DNA of 64,000 nt from Platycnemis pennipes. Its lineage: Eukaryota; Arthropoda; Insecta; Odonata; Platycnemididae. How positions within the stretch are numbered: position 1 is the first letter of the stretch; every line of letters begins with the position of its first letter. Positions 42,697 to 56,919 of the stretch are shown piece by piece. Position numbers and translations under genes: made by a program. Under the pieces are notes generated by a model. The model saw only the letters and a program-made list of their open reading frames with translations, was not told the DNA's origin and did not search any database. The stretch spans positions 107,711,054 through 107,775,053 of the forward strand of contig OW121846.1 of the NCBI GenBank assembly GCA_933228895.1, given 5' to 3'.

Positions 42697-45600
42697 TCCA
42701 TTTTCCCTGACGACACCTTTCGCCTGAAGCCTCCTGATAGAATTCCTAGGTCTTGAGGCATAATTTTTTCCACTTTGCATCTGCGGTTTAATGCATTATG
42801 TAAGGAGAAGATTGTAGCGTAATTTCTGTCAAGCCCACTCATTCAACCCTTATGATTCGGCATCATTTGGTGACAAATGATTGGTTACACTAAAAGGGTT
42901 TCAAATCTGGCTTGCAACGAATGAATGATACCGTTTTCTATTTTTTGAGCTCTCATTTTGGTATTCAACGCCATGAAATCGCTTTGCGTAGAAATTGTCG
43001 ACATTCACGTACTCAACCGCCTATATTAGCTTGACAGGAATTCCATGAGATTTGTTGAACCTTCTTCAATTATCTCGTTATATCCATTTAGCCTACAAAA
43101 AACGTACTACAGTGTCAGTCAGTTAAAAATTCTCTTGCAAAAATTATAGTACAAACTGGACTCCTATGTTCTCGAGAAAAATAGCGTCTTATTCCATCGT
43201 ATTGGTTCTTAGTACGGTGATGTCAAATCCAATGACCACTGAATCGTTTTTACTTCGTTAGATTTCATGCGTGTACCAGATGTCAAATGTACATGTGATT
43301 TTTTATGTGTAATTCATGTACACATTTAAAAGTATTTTGAGTTCCCCTGCGAGGATTTGTTTCGTTACAATTGAAGCAACTGCCTTTTGATACCGGTGAG
43401 TTTTCTTTCTTGGATTCAAAACGATTTAGGAGTTCTCACATGTGATTGGTAACGTGATGCGAGAAGTCAGCCACATAGTGGTTGTACCTGCCTTCTTTCA
43501 CGCACAAAAAATCCTTGTTCCAGGACCCAACGGAGCTTGACATTTTACGGTAACTTTTACTTTTATACTTACGTAAGAGACTTATGTATCTCATAGCATA
43601 TTCAAGAGTCTATTTTTCCATCGTTAGCTCATCCTCTTGCTCGGAAATACTTCTGACTCCATTTCGGGAAAAGGCCCAATCGGTGGAATCGGACCCTAAA
43701 AAAGAATCTAAGAGGTACCATAATTGGATGCAAGGCCGTCTAACTATATACTGTAGATACATTATATTCTGGCTTTCGAAGTTGTCAAGTACAAAGAGTG
43801 AGAAAATTATTAGTTTATTTTTTGTTTATTTTCGTCACAAACTCATGGGCATTCAACTTCTCGTTCGTTTCTTGCGTGGTGGCCGCACACAAATATACCC
43901 GTCCGTGATCATGTCGCCAATCGAAGAGGGTATGCCTGCACCTTCATAGATTGCGTTTCTCTGTCTCCGTATTTTCGTTCAGCCGCGTACTAAACGCCTG
44001 AAGATAAAATCTCATATCCGGTTGGCCCCGGGGCCGCCGAGCGACAAACAACAGAGAGCTTCATTCCGAAGGAAAACTCAAACGGAGAGATACAAGGCAC
44101 GGGGTCATGTAAGGACTCGAAAAATAATTACGCCGCCACCGTCGTGCGTGAAATGCCCTCGCGGAGGAGAAATTGAATCATCCAACCTTGGAGAGGGTGG
44201 CTTGCCCGTCATCCCCAGATCGGAGACACCAGCTGTACAAGTGGTTGAGATGGATTTAGATATCGTTAAGACGTAATAAAAGGAAGTCACACTTGGCATG
44301 CATCTTCCACGGAAACATTAGAGTTTCTATGGAAAAGGAGCCGCTTAAATTATCATTTCCGGTCCAACATGGTGGCCTCTCTCCAAGATGGCCGCCGTTT
44401 TAATGTGTCGTTGCCCATCAGCAGTTCCGTGCGTAGCATCGGATTGTGAATGGATTCGTGAAGAGAGTGTGTGATCGTTGTTTATTTAGTTCTTATGTTC
44501 GCACCACATAGTAAATTCTCATTTTAACCTTAATACAGGCATGTAATGCTTGATGAACATGCGTTTGATCGAATAGAACACATAATCGAACATAATCGAA
44601 TGTTGGTTTTACACCCTTAAAAATTTTGAGATATTTTTCAGTGAAGATGGAAGAGAAATTCGTGGGTGAATAGAACACAAGCATAGTTAACAAACAGGCG
44701 TGATAGAGGCAATAACCATGACTTGGAAAAGCGAAGAGGTTTTAGCATATTGATGTGCGCGTGAATACGATCGATAAAATATAGCTAGAAGTTTCTTCAT
44801 GTTCGTTGACCCGAAATGTGTTTTGTCTATTATCGCAGACAATGTTATTTGCAGTTGTTTTGCAGCATAATTTTCATACTGACGATTGTGTAGTTAGCTT
44901 TCTTTCACGATGGAAAAATTTGGTGTGCCGTGTCCAAATTACCGAAAATGTGTTGTCGGCCAGAGTCACTTCATATTTCTGAACCTATATTGAGGAAAGC
45001 GGCAGCAGAAGTATGACTGGGCTTTGAAAGTTGCTTCTTTCGTCCTTTTCGTTTCCATTGTTTAAGGGGTTCCACTGACTTTTCAATTTGTTCATGGCTC
45101 TACTCGGTATCCAGGATATGTGTCGCCAGAAAAGAATGCTGAAGGTCGTGCTTAGCTTGTTGACTATAGTGTGCTATTAAAAAGAGAATGCGACCCTTGA
45201 TGTTACAGCTGTTCAGGTGTCCCTTTTTGTTGTATCAACCTGTTCCCAGCACAGTCATAAATTCTATCAGTGACACAAGCGCGATACACCTGATGAATAC
45301 ACGATTGTATGACATTGCATGTAACGCTGAGCCAGTGTATCTCTTATCAGGGCTCACTTGTCAGCGTAATGCGTTCAACGAGGAATCTTTCAAACATATT
45401 AATGGTCGGCTCGGCGGCGTCTGGGAATATGCTTTTTGACGCTGAGGGAGAGTGCCCAGTGGCTGTTTTCGTTCAAATTTCGCCTTGCAAGCGAGTGCAC
45501 TCCTTCATGGATTATTTGAGGAGGGATTTGGGGGAGGGAGGTGGGAGGGTTCACTGCCTCCCATCTCATAGTAAACATAGTTCGTTTTGGCTCGGATGGG

Positions 45601-47860
45601 CGTTTATCGCCCGTGTACACCCGGATGCCTTGTCGACGCCGCATTTCCGACGTCTCTTTGAGTGACGCTTGCCGTTGACGCGTACGAGACAACTCGAAAT
45701 CAACCCTTTGCTCCTTCATCAGAGTAAAATATGTTGATGTATGGTCCCCGAACGTAATATGTTGCTGTTTTGCTTCAGAATTAATTACATCAGTTCAAGG
45801 GTTTTTGCGTGTCATTTAATGTGTATTAACTCATCATCGGAGTCTCACTACTCGCGTTGGGTGCAGTTTAATTTTGTTCTTACCTCTAACAAACACAGTT
45901 GCTTTATTTCTGCTAGTAGCTCGGTTTTGCCATTTTCAGCGTAAAGCTAAAGTAACGTGGAACGGGTGGCAACCTGGAAACTCCGTATTACATTAATGTA
46001 TTTTATGAAATAAATTATATAATATTATTTAGTATATATTTACCTCCCACACTGCCTTCGGTGTGGCACATTTCCGAGGCCATTAGAAAATCTAAATACA
46101 TAAAGTTTCCTAAAATGTCTTCATTTATGATTAATTGGTAGTGAATTGGTGGCTTCCATGGAACTTCTCCAAACTTATCCTTCAATAATCTACGTGTTTT
46201 TATAACGGCCAATGATTTAAGTTTAATTAGCCTTTTACCAATCTTGAAACCTTATTCCCATACATTTTGAGTCATAGCCAAGTTTTAGCTCACTTCAGTG
46301 TATTAAGGGCGTACAATTTTTGGACGCCGAACGACCATTTCACCGCAAAAACAAAACGCTTAAAAGTGATAACTGGGTGATATTACTGTTATAAATGAGC
46401 TTTAATATCTGGAGTTATGGTTGGGTGTGTCTAGTGTACGTTTCGATCCAATAAGGGTGATGCCGCCATATAGTACCTCCAATGGTTATCGCGGTATCGT
46501 ACACTGACCCGTGGTGTACATCGGTTGTCCCTTTCCACATCTTCCTTTTTATCTAGTTTGTAAATATTCCCAAGGATATGAATTGGTGTTTTTACGCCCT
46601 TCTATGTGCTTGCTTTCCCGAAGCGTTTCCGTCCGTCACACGCCTTCGTGGCTTAGGAACCCATTTGTCTCCTTCTCCTTTCGCGTTTGAAAATTTCCAT
46701 TAAATTGATTTGGACTCAGTTTGTTTTTTTTTGTTTGCCATACTGTTAAACTTACGAGGTGATTGATTATCGTTTTTAATTCTGCGGCTTCCTCTGACGA
46801 GAACATTTGATGTTAGGGAAGTGAAATCGTGCAGTCATGTTTGTGGAAGTAATATTCGTGGAAGGCGTGCTCAGTATGGACGCATTTAAATTCCTATGTA
46901 ACATTATCATTATCCGCCGAGGCAATTAATCTGTTAGAGTACCTCGGCGAGGAAGGAAATTTGCATGGTTATGAGAGCGGCATGCAGGCCGTGTGCTTTC
47001 ACTTAGGACGTTTTTCGGCTTTCGCGTCTAAATTTACTCCTGCTTGCGGTCACTTAAGTTCCTTCTCGGCTAATGTATTTGAGATGCGCTTTGCCAAGCT
47101 AATTGACAGTAAATTTAGAATGCTGCTTCCTTCAGTGGGAATGGCTGTTATGATGGGTGCTTAGTGTCGCTTTCTATTATATTTTGCATGAACTGCGCTC
47201 ATTACCTGAGGGGGTTTTTGGCTGGAGATATACATCTGAAAGCTGGTCTTGGGGTGTTAAAGTCAAAGCGTATAATTATATGTCTTCTCATATTTTTAGA
47301 AGGAAAACGTGCGACTGACGGTCGGTGAATGGCTTGGGCATCAGCCCGAGGGACACTTCGAAAGCGTGTTTCTTATTAGGAAACCCTGCTATCCTCCACG
47401 GCGTGGTTCCCGTTATGAGATATTTACATTTAAAATATGTATCGACGGTCTAATATGAGTGTAGGAAGCTAGCCACTATTGTCTCTCACTCCTCTGCGGT
47501 GATTATGTACTGCGGAAACTTGTGAGCTTTTGGACGCTCCCTGAACGATCGTCGTACTCTTTGGGGCCGATCACTGATTGTTTTATTCGATTGAGATGCG
47601 AAGACAGTGTAGAAACTGCCCGCCATTTTAATTTGCCCCAACCCAATGTTTTATGGCGGGCATCTCTTTGCCGTTAGCTCTCATGGTGTTCGGGGCCACA
47701 GTTAACATTTTGTGAGGAACCGGAATCCCCACATTATTGAGTCGCGTTCGCCTACCGGCTCCCTAAGCCCGAAGCAGCCATTAATCTAATCGGGTGGCGA
47801 TTGTTTCAGGCTACAAACTGACCTATCGTCTGACCGAATCTTTATACTGAAAAACTTGTC
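42697..47860. other. Intron; no supported gene
   Basis: Mostly AT-rich with many short frames. A YY1/Pho-like CAAGATGGCCGCC occurs at 44384-44396, 17 bp after AACATGGTGGCC. A small duplicated word (ATAATCGAACATAATCGAA) lies near 44582-44600. No exon could be supported. Confidence 0.4.
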
Positions 47861-50800
47861 GTGAGCCCTTTGTGGAGTTGCTTTGGCCGCTTTGTGGAGT
47901 GGGCGTCCAGGGACCCGGCATTCCTAGCCTCTCTTCACATCCACTGAGCACTCCGCACACTTGGCATGGGGTGAGTCATCACCAAAATTGCACGGATGCA
48001 ATACTCAATTTGTTCAATGGAATCCTGCGGAATGAAGTATCACACGACGTCTTCGCCGATGTTCCCCGGACACCTCCTTGCCGGCCCCGTTGATCGGTGC
48101 ACTCCCCTCCACCCCCTCCTCCCCCGCTGCGGTTTTAATTCGCTGTCGCCGCCGCCCGCGGCGCTGGTCGCGCCCGGCGCGCGTGCTTCAGCGCGGCCGA
48201 TGCAGAGCGAGAGTGTTGGGACCGCGAGCGGGTGCCGCGGTGAGGCCTATCGAGGATCCGCTTGCACACAGTCGCATTCCATCCGCGGATCACGCTGTCG
48301 GGCCGGCCTCAAAGCGCGTGCGGGAGAGCAGGCAGTGACCGCAAGATCCATGGGGGCGGATGCAGTGTCGAGACGCCCTGCAAACGCTCCTCCTATTTTG
48401 CCAATGGGTGATGAAAGCGAGGGTGTTCGCTTTTAGGCAGCGGTGCCATTTGCGTGGATTTTGCGCCACCCGCCGTGCTCGTATCCATGGGGGCTAATGA
48501 TGGTTTAATGAGGGTTTTATGGCATGTAGGAAAGTCTCTGGTGAAGGGTTTCGTGTGGACGGCATTTCCCTCGGTCGTCTACCTGCTCGTCCCCTCCTTG
48601 AAACCCCTTTCGCACCCTCCTCCTCATGTTTGCACCTCCCATCCTCCTCCCGTCTTTCGTTCTGTTCGTCTCCAGGAAGCCTCCCCCTGTCCGCCTAGTG
48701 TCTCGCCTCTTCGCGCAGACATTTTTCCCCGACTGCGAGACCCTCGACGAAATTGCTACGAAGCAGCTCCGCTTACGTAATTTCGATCCCCCACAAAACC
48801 GTCGCTTCTCTCTCCTCCTCTTGGAGAGATGAGGGGAGCGGGATTGCGTGCGCTAGTCATTTAAACTCGCCTCCTCGGGTGCAATTCGTTCGTGCGATCG
48901 AAGTAAATATAAGGCGGAGCCGCGAGCATTTAGCAGCGAAGTTCGTACCCCGTGGCTTCTCGTCTTCTCTTTCCGCTGGCATGCCGGCAATATTCACGGC
49001 CTCTGAAGGAAGCGCTGAATGGGGTCGTTTTGTACCATGTTTTTTTTCTTGCCGAATATTAAAGAGTTTGTAAAATAAAAAGACCCGTATTTTTCCGTTT
49101 TTCGATCCGTCTATTAGTTCTCGAGTTATAAGCGGCGAAAAACTGATGTTTTTAACCCTTTCGGAAAAGTGGGTGTGGTGCAACCTCTGACGTATAAAGA
49201 CTTCGTCGAATCAGAACTGAGCCCGCGAAGCTACTTTGCCTTATCGCAAAGGGGGGGGACACAGCTGACTCTGCCAATCGGAGCAGTTACGACAGCATCT
49301 GTGCGAGCAGGCCCCCCTCCACTGCCTCCCCTTCCCGTAAGAGCAGTGAAGGACGGGAGGAAAATGACGTCAATATTATCAGAGCAGCTTTTTCGGTGGG
49401 CGTCACCTTTTGCTTATTTAAATTTTTGATTTATGAGTGAATGGTTGTAGTTATAAGGTTAATTTTTTCACTAAATTTCATTTTTCGTTTCCATCTAACA
49501 TTTTCGTGTACAAAATTGCGATTTCGGTTCCGAGTAAACGCCCCCATTATCCCGTCCCCCCAACCCTTGGGTCTCCACTGCCCCCCCTCTCCCGCATTCA
49601 GATTTTGCGTGCAGGGGTGTAATCCTGCCGCGCGCAGATGCAGCTGCACTCTGTTCCCTCGCCTCCTCTGCATGATGAACCGCGACTCGACTGGGCTTAG
49701 CTTATCTACCGCTCGGCCTGGCTGCTATACCTCTCCTCGAGACTCTTCTGCACGTGAACTGCGGTCGGTAGATTTCTCGCCGGTTTCCCACGTGGATCCT
49801 GAATTCCCGCTTCTTTTTGGTCATCTCGTCCGAAATTAGCATATCGCCACAACGTTCCTCGTCTCCTCGGCGCCTTGTGGTATGCGTTCACTGTGATGCC
49901 GACATCGCGCTTGGGTGTCTCAGGGAAATCGGAATAATCCCTCGTGCGTAGTGCCTTCGGAGTAATAGTTCGTTTTTCAATTAAATTTTGTCGTCAGGGC
50001 TCAAGTGCTGTTGAAACGGGAAAATGCTCCCTTCCCTGTTCCCAACACAGTCTCTTTCCGTATTTGGTAATGCATGGGGGTCTGTGGTCACAATTGATAC
50101 TTCAAAAATTGAATTTCCACCCAAGGTATGCCTGCCTGTCTTTGATATTTCACACTCTCCGTACGGGCAAAACTTGTACAAAGGGACGAATTTTTAAATG
50201 TATTCCGGGGTAAATCGAAAACAAGAAAAATTGTTGCATGGATATTGGTTTGTTTTTTTTGTAAAAATGAATCGCTTTCTAACGGAAGTGAAGAAAAGAT
50301 TGAATTACACTTAGTAATAGCAATAACCTATGTAGTAAGTTTCAAATTTCCACATGGGAACCGGTATATTTTTGAGATGGCATAATTTTTTCTATCCAGT
50401 GTTTTTGACTAAAATTTTATTGAATGAAATTTGAAGTTCTTCCAATTCTATTTACTGATTGTGTTCTTTATCGGTTGCGGGTAATACAATTAGAAGCTTT
50501 CGAGAGGCGAGGGTATCATTTATTCCGCGTGTCGATGTTTGGAGACTTATAAAACTCCAGCGAATAGAATCCCCCGTCACGTGACTTTAAATCCGTGTTG
50601 GGATAAAGCTTTGGTGGCCCGCCTACGGAGGATTTTCCTCTCGGGGTGTCTGTCCCGTGGTACCGTTACGTTGAGACGTCGTCGTGCCACAGCGGTACGG
50701 CACGCCACCGCATGCAGTACGCTTGCGTCGTGGAATCCAGGGTGACTGTCTGGCTCGCTTGGTCGCGTTTCTTAGAGCCCAGATTGTCCTTCGTGCGTGG

Positions 50801-51180
50801 GGAAATAAAGACAACATTCTCGTAGAATTCACCGACAGCTTTCGAGTCGCCGAGCGAGTATCGGGTAGCCCAGCAAAACCCAAGCTCAGGAATTAGCGTC
50901 GGCAGATGGCAAATGTTCCGTAATTGTAAAATATGTTAGCGACTCGTCGCGAAATTCCCGTCGCCTTCCCTGTCTACCTTCAACGCGGATAACTGTTGTC
51001 GGGAAGGGAGGCTGTGGTCCTAATTCCGCCCGCCCTCGGCGTCCTCATTTCCCGCCCCCTCTCCTGCTCACATCCCCGCCCCCCACTCGCCACCACTGCT
51101 CGTCCACCTGCACCGATTCCAAATCCCAACCACGTTTCCCCTCGAACAACAAGACCGTCTCTTTGAAGTCCCGATTTCCT
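47861..51180. promoter_or_regulatory. GC-rich intronic domain with a CpG-dense core at about 48060-48350
   Basis: GC-rich overall, peaking at 48080-48320 (runs such as CGCCGCCGCCCGCGGCGC). Further C- and pyrimidine-rich patches lie near 48600-48680, 49300-49350, 49545-49600 and 50995-51100. Open frames up to 146 codons show no domain. An alternative promoter or enhancer cluster is possible, but nothing beyond composition supports it. Confidence 0.3.
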
Positions 51181-54100
51181 GAGAGAACAGTCACTTGAAT
51201 TCATCTCTTGTGACCCCGTTGATCATATTAATATGGCACGGAGATTTGGTGTTTTGGAAGGAGCAAATCGCAAGTAATGTTGGCGAAAGAAGTGGTGTGT
51301 ATCCCATCCAAACCATGCAGTCAAAGGTTGAAAGTGGGGTTTCAGGAAAGAATGAAGGCGTCGCTATGGAGATCATTCAGGTCTTTCTGTTGGTTGGTAG
51401 TTGAATATCACGTCGCTGCCATTATCTTCGAATTACTTATTCGTAGCTGGATATGATCTGTCTGCGATTCTAGATTGCATTTTTCTCCTGCTCAAATGTT
51501 CTTTTTTGGTACTACATGGATTGGCTCTAATATCAGTGCTACAGCAAAGGATAATGCTTTCTGCTTGAAGTAGCCGAAAAAGCATTGCGGAAAGTATAGC
51601 GGGTCTAAAGCCTGCCTACATATTAACGATCTAACAGTCCAAATGTTGACTTTCTGCGTAAAGATGATTCTTCCCGTTCGTAAGAACTCTTCTCTTATCT
51701 CTAGGAGTACTACGGATATTTGGTAATGTGGGTATTAAAGTTTTTTGTAATTTATTTGAAGTACCTGGGTGGCGTTTTATAGACTAGGATGTTTTTATCC
51801 GCAACCAACATTTTTCTTTGGTTTTTCCTACGAATATTATTCTAATTTTCGTGCTAAGTCGTTGTAGTAATCTTTACAAACTACTTGCGAAAATGAATGT
51901 AGCATATGAGGATTTTTTGTTGGTTTGCTGCAGTTCTTATGCAATATTGGCTATGAAATGTCATTTATTAATCCCCTTACTTTTGTATTGCTTGCCAATT
52001 TTCCATGTGTTTTACAGCCTTTTGCGAGCAATAAGGCGAAATAATTATTCCGAAAAGCAAACGAATATCTGCGCTCTGTTCTTAGCGCGCCGTCATTCTG
52101 TTCTCGATAGTTTTGGCGAACGCGTATATGGTTTCGGAGAAAGAAAGGACTCAATCAAGTGCTGAAGCTTAACAATAAAAATGGATGGATTTGTTGTGTA
52201 AGAGATGGGTTCTAGATCGAGCCTTCACTGTTCGGTTGAGGTGCGAGGTCTTTATACGGCAACGGGAATGTTTTAGTGTCGCCTCGGGAAGATTCTCGGT
52301 TTTTTTTTACTTGTCCAAAACTCACGTGAAAGGGATCTCCATTCCCTTTGATCACTCTTTTGCCGCATCCGTTATGGACCGCATTTGAAACTCGTGTCAG
52401 GTCAAAAATATCGTGAGTGTTAGAAGTCGACGGTAATAACCGTGTCGCCATCGTCACGGTTGGCGCAAATCATAATAGTTATGAAGCGCGTCCTGGGAAA
52501 ACATGATCCTAGCTACACATTGTCCTTCTGATGTACGTATTTAATTTTTAAGCTTCAAGCTACGGTGGATAGTAGTCGAGAGGCTTTCGTAGCTTCTAAT
52601 ATTCTAATTTTCCCAGAAAATCCCATTTGACTTTCTACTTGATACTTAATTTTTAACAGCGTGGACTTAATAAGTTTTGGACCAGGTGTGTTGGCCATTA
52701 TTTTATTCAATGTACGTTAAACAACGTAAGTATTTTTGCAGCGTTTGTTATACCCGTGCGTAATTTTTCTCTCATGTTGTGTGTATTATGCGAGAATATA
52801 CAATACGTATTATACTGCATCGTCTTTATGTACGTGCACAATATTACGGTTATTAATGCGTGGCTTTATTTTTTGTAAATAATCGGAAACGGTGTCGTAT
52901 TTGCGTTGGTCAGACCGAAAACGGTGAAGGCTGACGTATCCACAGAAGTGATATCATTAATTACCATCAACTTGGCTTTTCATGCACTCCTTCCGGTTCC
53001 TTTGAGTAATGACCCGTTGCTATATTCATTTGTTCCTCCCGCGTCGGAAATATTGTGACCCTATCTATTTCCTCTTTCAACACTGTCATGTGAACAAATT
53101 TTCCTATGGTTGCTTCCTTATTTCGTTAGCTACTCTGGAATGCATAATCTTCATGAATAATAGTTCACGAAATTGTGCCTCGATGTTTACGTTTTTGAGG
53201 CAAATGTTTCTTGGGAACACTCCATGCCATTTTATAACGCTCTGTGGAAGTTAATTTGTGGAATTAATGCGTGTGTCATTCGTTTTCGATTTCCAAGAGC
53301 TCCTGGCATTGAAATGCGTCGGGAGAGAGCTCTCGGGACTCTTTTTCCTTCCCATCTCCCCGGCAATGTGATTTCCGACTTTTGGATGTAAATCCGCAAA
53401 TATAGATATCCAAGGTTTTATTGCGGTCACAGGCATTACGTGCTGTTATTGTAATGAAAAGAGGAATTTCCTGACGTTTAATAGGTATATTTACCAGTTT
53501 TAAATGTTAAAAAAATAGTGTTTCTCGACTCCAGTTAACGTATCTGAGGGTAGGATGGAGTAATAGCCACTGAAACCGGTTTCAAGGCTAACGCAGGGGA
53601 AAACCGGAGGTGGAAGAAACATTTTTTCCAACCGGCTGGAATACGAATTTTATGCAGTGGAAGAAGTGACTGTGGCTTGAAGCAATACGAAAATCAGGAT
53701 TCTTACTCAGTGTTTTTATCGTGATTATCCATAGGAATATAGTTCAGTAATCACATCTTGTGACTGGAGTTTTGGGGGCATTTTTCTTTTATGAGGTTTC
53801 AAATATGGTATATTTCATGCGTACAGGATATGCGGAAAATAAGTCTTAGGTCAGCGTATTTTCCCTTGGAGTATCTATGTGCCTTTTGAGCTGCTATTTG
53901 GTTTATTTTAATAAGCTTCTTGAAAATTAATAACCCTTTATGAACTCGTATGAAGTAACGTGTGTGATGATTCACAAGTAATTAGAGAGTTCGGGAATAA
54001 TTTCGATGTTGCCAACTATAAAGAACACTCTCAATATGCCTGAAGTATATTTTTTCTATCTTTTACCCGCAAATTTTTTGTGTATTTCCTTATTAAGATT

Positions 54101-54498
54101 AGGAATCTAATAAATTTTCATACACACACTGCTTCAAAGATCTGGCCGCTCTGAATTTGAAACTGGCGCTGCTATGCTACTCCTAAACTGGCTGGCTTCC
54201 TTAATTTACAATGGCAAATTTCCCTCAGTGAACTTGCAAGCTTATGTAATCTTTCTTCCCTGTCTATTTCTTTAAACATTACTTCCCCCTTTTCTCAAGA
54301 AGAGGTTCAATTATATTTTGGCTGACTTAGTTGTTTTCACCAACGGTGGATATTTTTCTGCACTCATGTCTACCGTGACCATTCCCGCATTTAGCGTCAT
54401 TTATGGCTTACTTCTCGATTCAGGTTTTTTCCGTGCTTTGCATGGAGTATCATAATTGTGCCCGTCAATAGCAATTTCAACATAGTTACGGACTCTTT
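51181..54498. other. Intron; no supported feature
   Basis: AT-rich intronic sequence. Open frames such as 51818-52165 (115 codons) are hydrophobic but have no recognised motif. Confidence 0.45.
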
Positions 54499-54720
54499 GG
54501 GCCACTTTACGCGGTACATTTTCTTGTACAAACGAATGTATGAAACTGATCGAAATTGTACGTTTGTCTGCATGGAATTAGAATAGGTTCTATTTTCCGT
54601 TCAGTCATTCAGACACTCGCACAAACGTTAACACAATTTGCCGCTTTACAAGTTACAATTTCCTCATACAAGCGTTTGTACAGGAAATTGTGCAAAAAAT
54701 TGTATCGTGTAAAGCGGCCT
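54499..54720. mobile_element. MITE-like foldback element
   Basis: The left end GGGCCACTTTACGCGGTACA and the right end read in reverse, AGGCCGCTTTACACGATACA, are imperfect terminal inverted repeats. A second copy of the terminus (GCCGCTTTACAAGTTACAAT) lies internally at 54640 and pairs with the right end, so 54640-54718 folds on itself as a separate palindrome. At 222 bp it is non-autonomous. The TIR wording resembles non-autonomous hAT-type elements, but no 8-bp duplication was visible. Confidence 0.75.
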
Positions 54721-56280
54721 TTATCCTGTTGACCACTCGAAAATCCTGTAGAATGAAATGCCAGAACATAGTGGAATAGTGTCTGAAAAAGGTGCATTAC
54801 ACCTTTGACAGTGGTACAGCTTCAATGCATCTCCAATAGCTATATAAAATTGGACTAAACTTAATGGATCACGTGATAAAAGGACACGGTTGTGCATCCG
54901 ATGAAAAGTACGTATACTGTCTCCCGCATGTAGCATATCGCGCTCCGGCTCCAGGAAAGCCCCAACTCTGGGAAGTATCGTCATGGACCGCAATTTTTCA
55001 TCGGCCCTGAGTCGAGGACTGAAGTCGGATGGCATCGAAGACTGTCGGGATGCATTGGCATCCCATCAACTCTCCCCTCCTTCCATACCCCAATGAATCA
55101 GTATGATGCACGTCAGTTTCCAACGCAGAAGTCGGAAAAGGGATTTTGAGCCATTACTTGTCAACTCGAGTCCCTGAGCAAAATTCTTTGGGCGAAGGAA
55201 GTGTGTGTCTTTCGCATTCCACTCCAGCAATACGTTAGAAAGGACAGTTTCATGGAAGAAAGTGCTTTAAATAGGCACAAGTGGGCTAGAGTTCGCCTCT
55301 GAAAACTTAGCACCTGCTTGAGGCGGAAAAAAATGACTCGGTTGAAGTTAACCTTTTCGTCGAGAGGGGCTTTCTCCTCTTGGCGTTGAATAGAGGGAAC
55401 TTTATTGTCGAAACACGGGGATTTGCTCGGCGAGACTGCCATTGTGTGCGGTGAAAAGTTCTGCCACCGTGGATGGTTCCTGTAGTCATCGTATGTGTGT
55501 GTGTGTCTCGTGTGCATGTTTACTCCACAAAGGGTTGTAGCTAGAAGGTTCATTTCACACTACCGTTTTTTTGCTTCGCCTTGCTTTCGCATTCATCACC
55601 GCGGCTGTCAGGAGTCGCGAAATGTCGTGGTCGCCCGCATGAACGTCATAGCATTCACTCAATGGGTGAGTCGCGGAGGTTCACTCCCTTCTGTGAAGGC
55701 TTTGCTTAGCTCAAGTTAGTTCAATGATACTCAGACGGTTGGCGTAATCTAAATGCCGTGGACATTCTCGTGCGGGTGGGCCTCTAGGGACACATTTGAA
55801 TTTGTCTGCTGTAACGGTATCTTTGAATGTGTCACATATATAGGGTTTGCTCCACGATGGCCATTACTGAAAAACGAAGAAAAAATCACGTTTCACTTCT
55901 TTCCTATAGTTCGTATACAATAAGTTAGTTTTCTTCCACTATGCGAAATAATTTTTGTATTAATTTTTAACAATTTTCCTGAAATGCCAGAACGTCATTC
56001 TCCTTGGATGACCTTTTTAGGAGCCACATTGTTCAAGTGCGTTTAACTTTTGAAAAGCCTCTTTGTCAGATAAAAGTTATTAAGCGATTTTTCCACCCCA
56101 TACCATTATGCTATTGGCCAGTTTATCTATTTAAAGTGTTAATTGCTAGTAACGGTATTCCATGACGTAATTATCGCCTTTCCGACTGCATTTTCCCCCA
56201 GATGTGTGTGAAAGAAAATCTTTAATTTGAAGTCAATTTCTCCGTTTTTCAGTGTACTACTAATTCCAGCTTAAGAATAC
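54721..56280. other. Intron; no supported feature
   Basis: Mixed composition with a short (TG)n run at 55494-55506. The 104- and 130-codon minus-strand frames at 54721-55553 have no recognised domain. Confidence 0.45.
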
Positions 56281-56919
56281 TTAACCCTAAATAGGTCCCG
56301 CGGTATATTGGGACGAGAGAGATCGTGCACGGTCTAAAAATCCGTGTATAATAAAGTGGGTAATACACGTTCTTTTTATCCAAATTAAGGATTCTTGAAG
56401 TATAATTGTGATAAATAATTTAGGTACTTGATTAAAAATAAATAAAGTAATGATTTGATTGTTCGAAATTAGTTGTGAAATTTTTATAGTTCATTATGAT
56501 TTACATATGAAATACGAGCTACGGAAAACTTAGGATAGCAAGTGTAACTAATAAGAAACAAAATATATACATTTAAATTAACATCAGTTTTAACGTTTGT
56601 TAATATTTTTATAGATACCATGATGGACAATGTGATATCATGTAGTAGCAATCCTTCTGCGAAAGATTAACAGTAAGATATCGAGCCAAGATAAATAAAA
56701 CAGTAACGCCATCTCTCGGTAGTAGCTAGAAACTAACGACGGGCAGTATTAAAACGTTAATTACACCACATTTCCATTGCAAGCAGTCCTAATATTTTGT
56801 CGGATAGTAGAAAAAGTTTTAGAAATAAGGTACTGAAAAGAAGAGACAAGCAAAGAAGACCACTGTTAAATTTTTGCTTTTAAAAGAATCAACACCGTGC
56901 GCGACCTCCTAAGGGTTAA
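56281..56919. mobile_element. piggyBac-like MITE flanked by TTAA duplications
   Basis: TTAA at 56281-56284 and 56916-56919 flanks a 631-bp AT-rich element whose ends are CCCTAAATAGGTCCCGCGG and, read in reverse, CCCTTAGGAGGTCGCGCACGG. TTAA target duplication plus a CCC(T)-starting inverted terminus is the hallmark of the piggyBac superfamily. There is no transposase frame, so the element depends on an autonomous relative. Confidence 0.75.
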
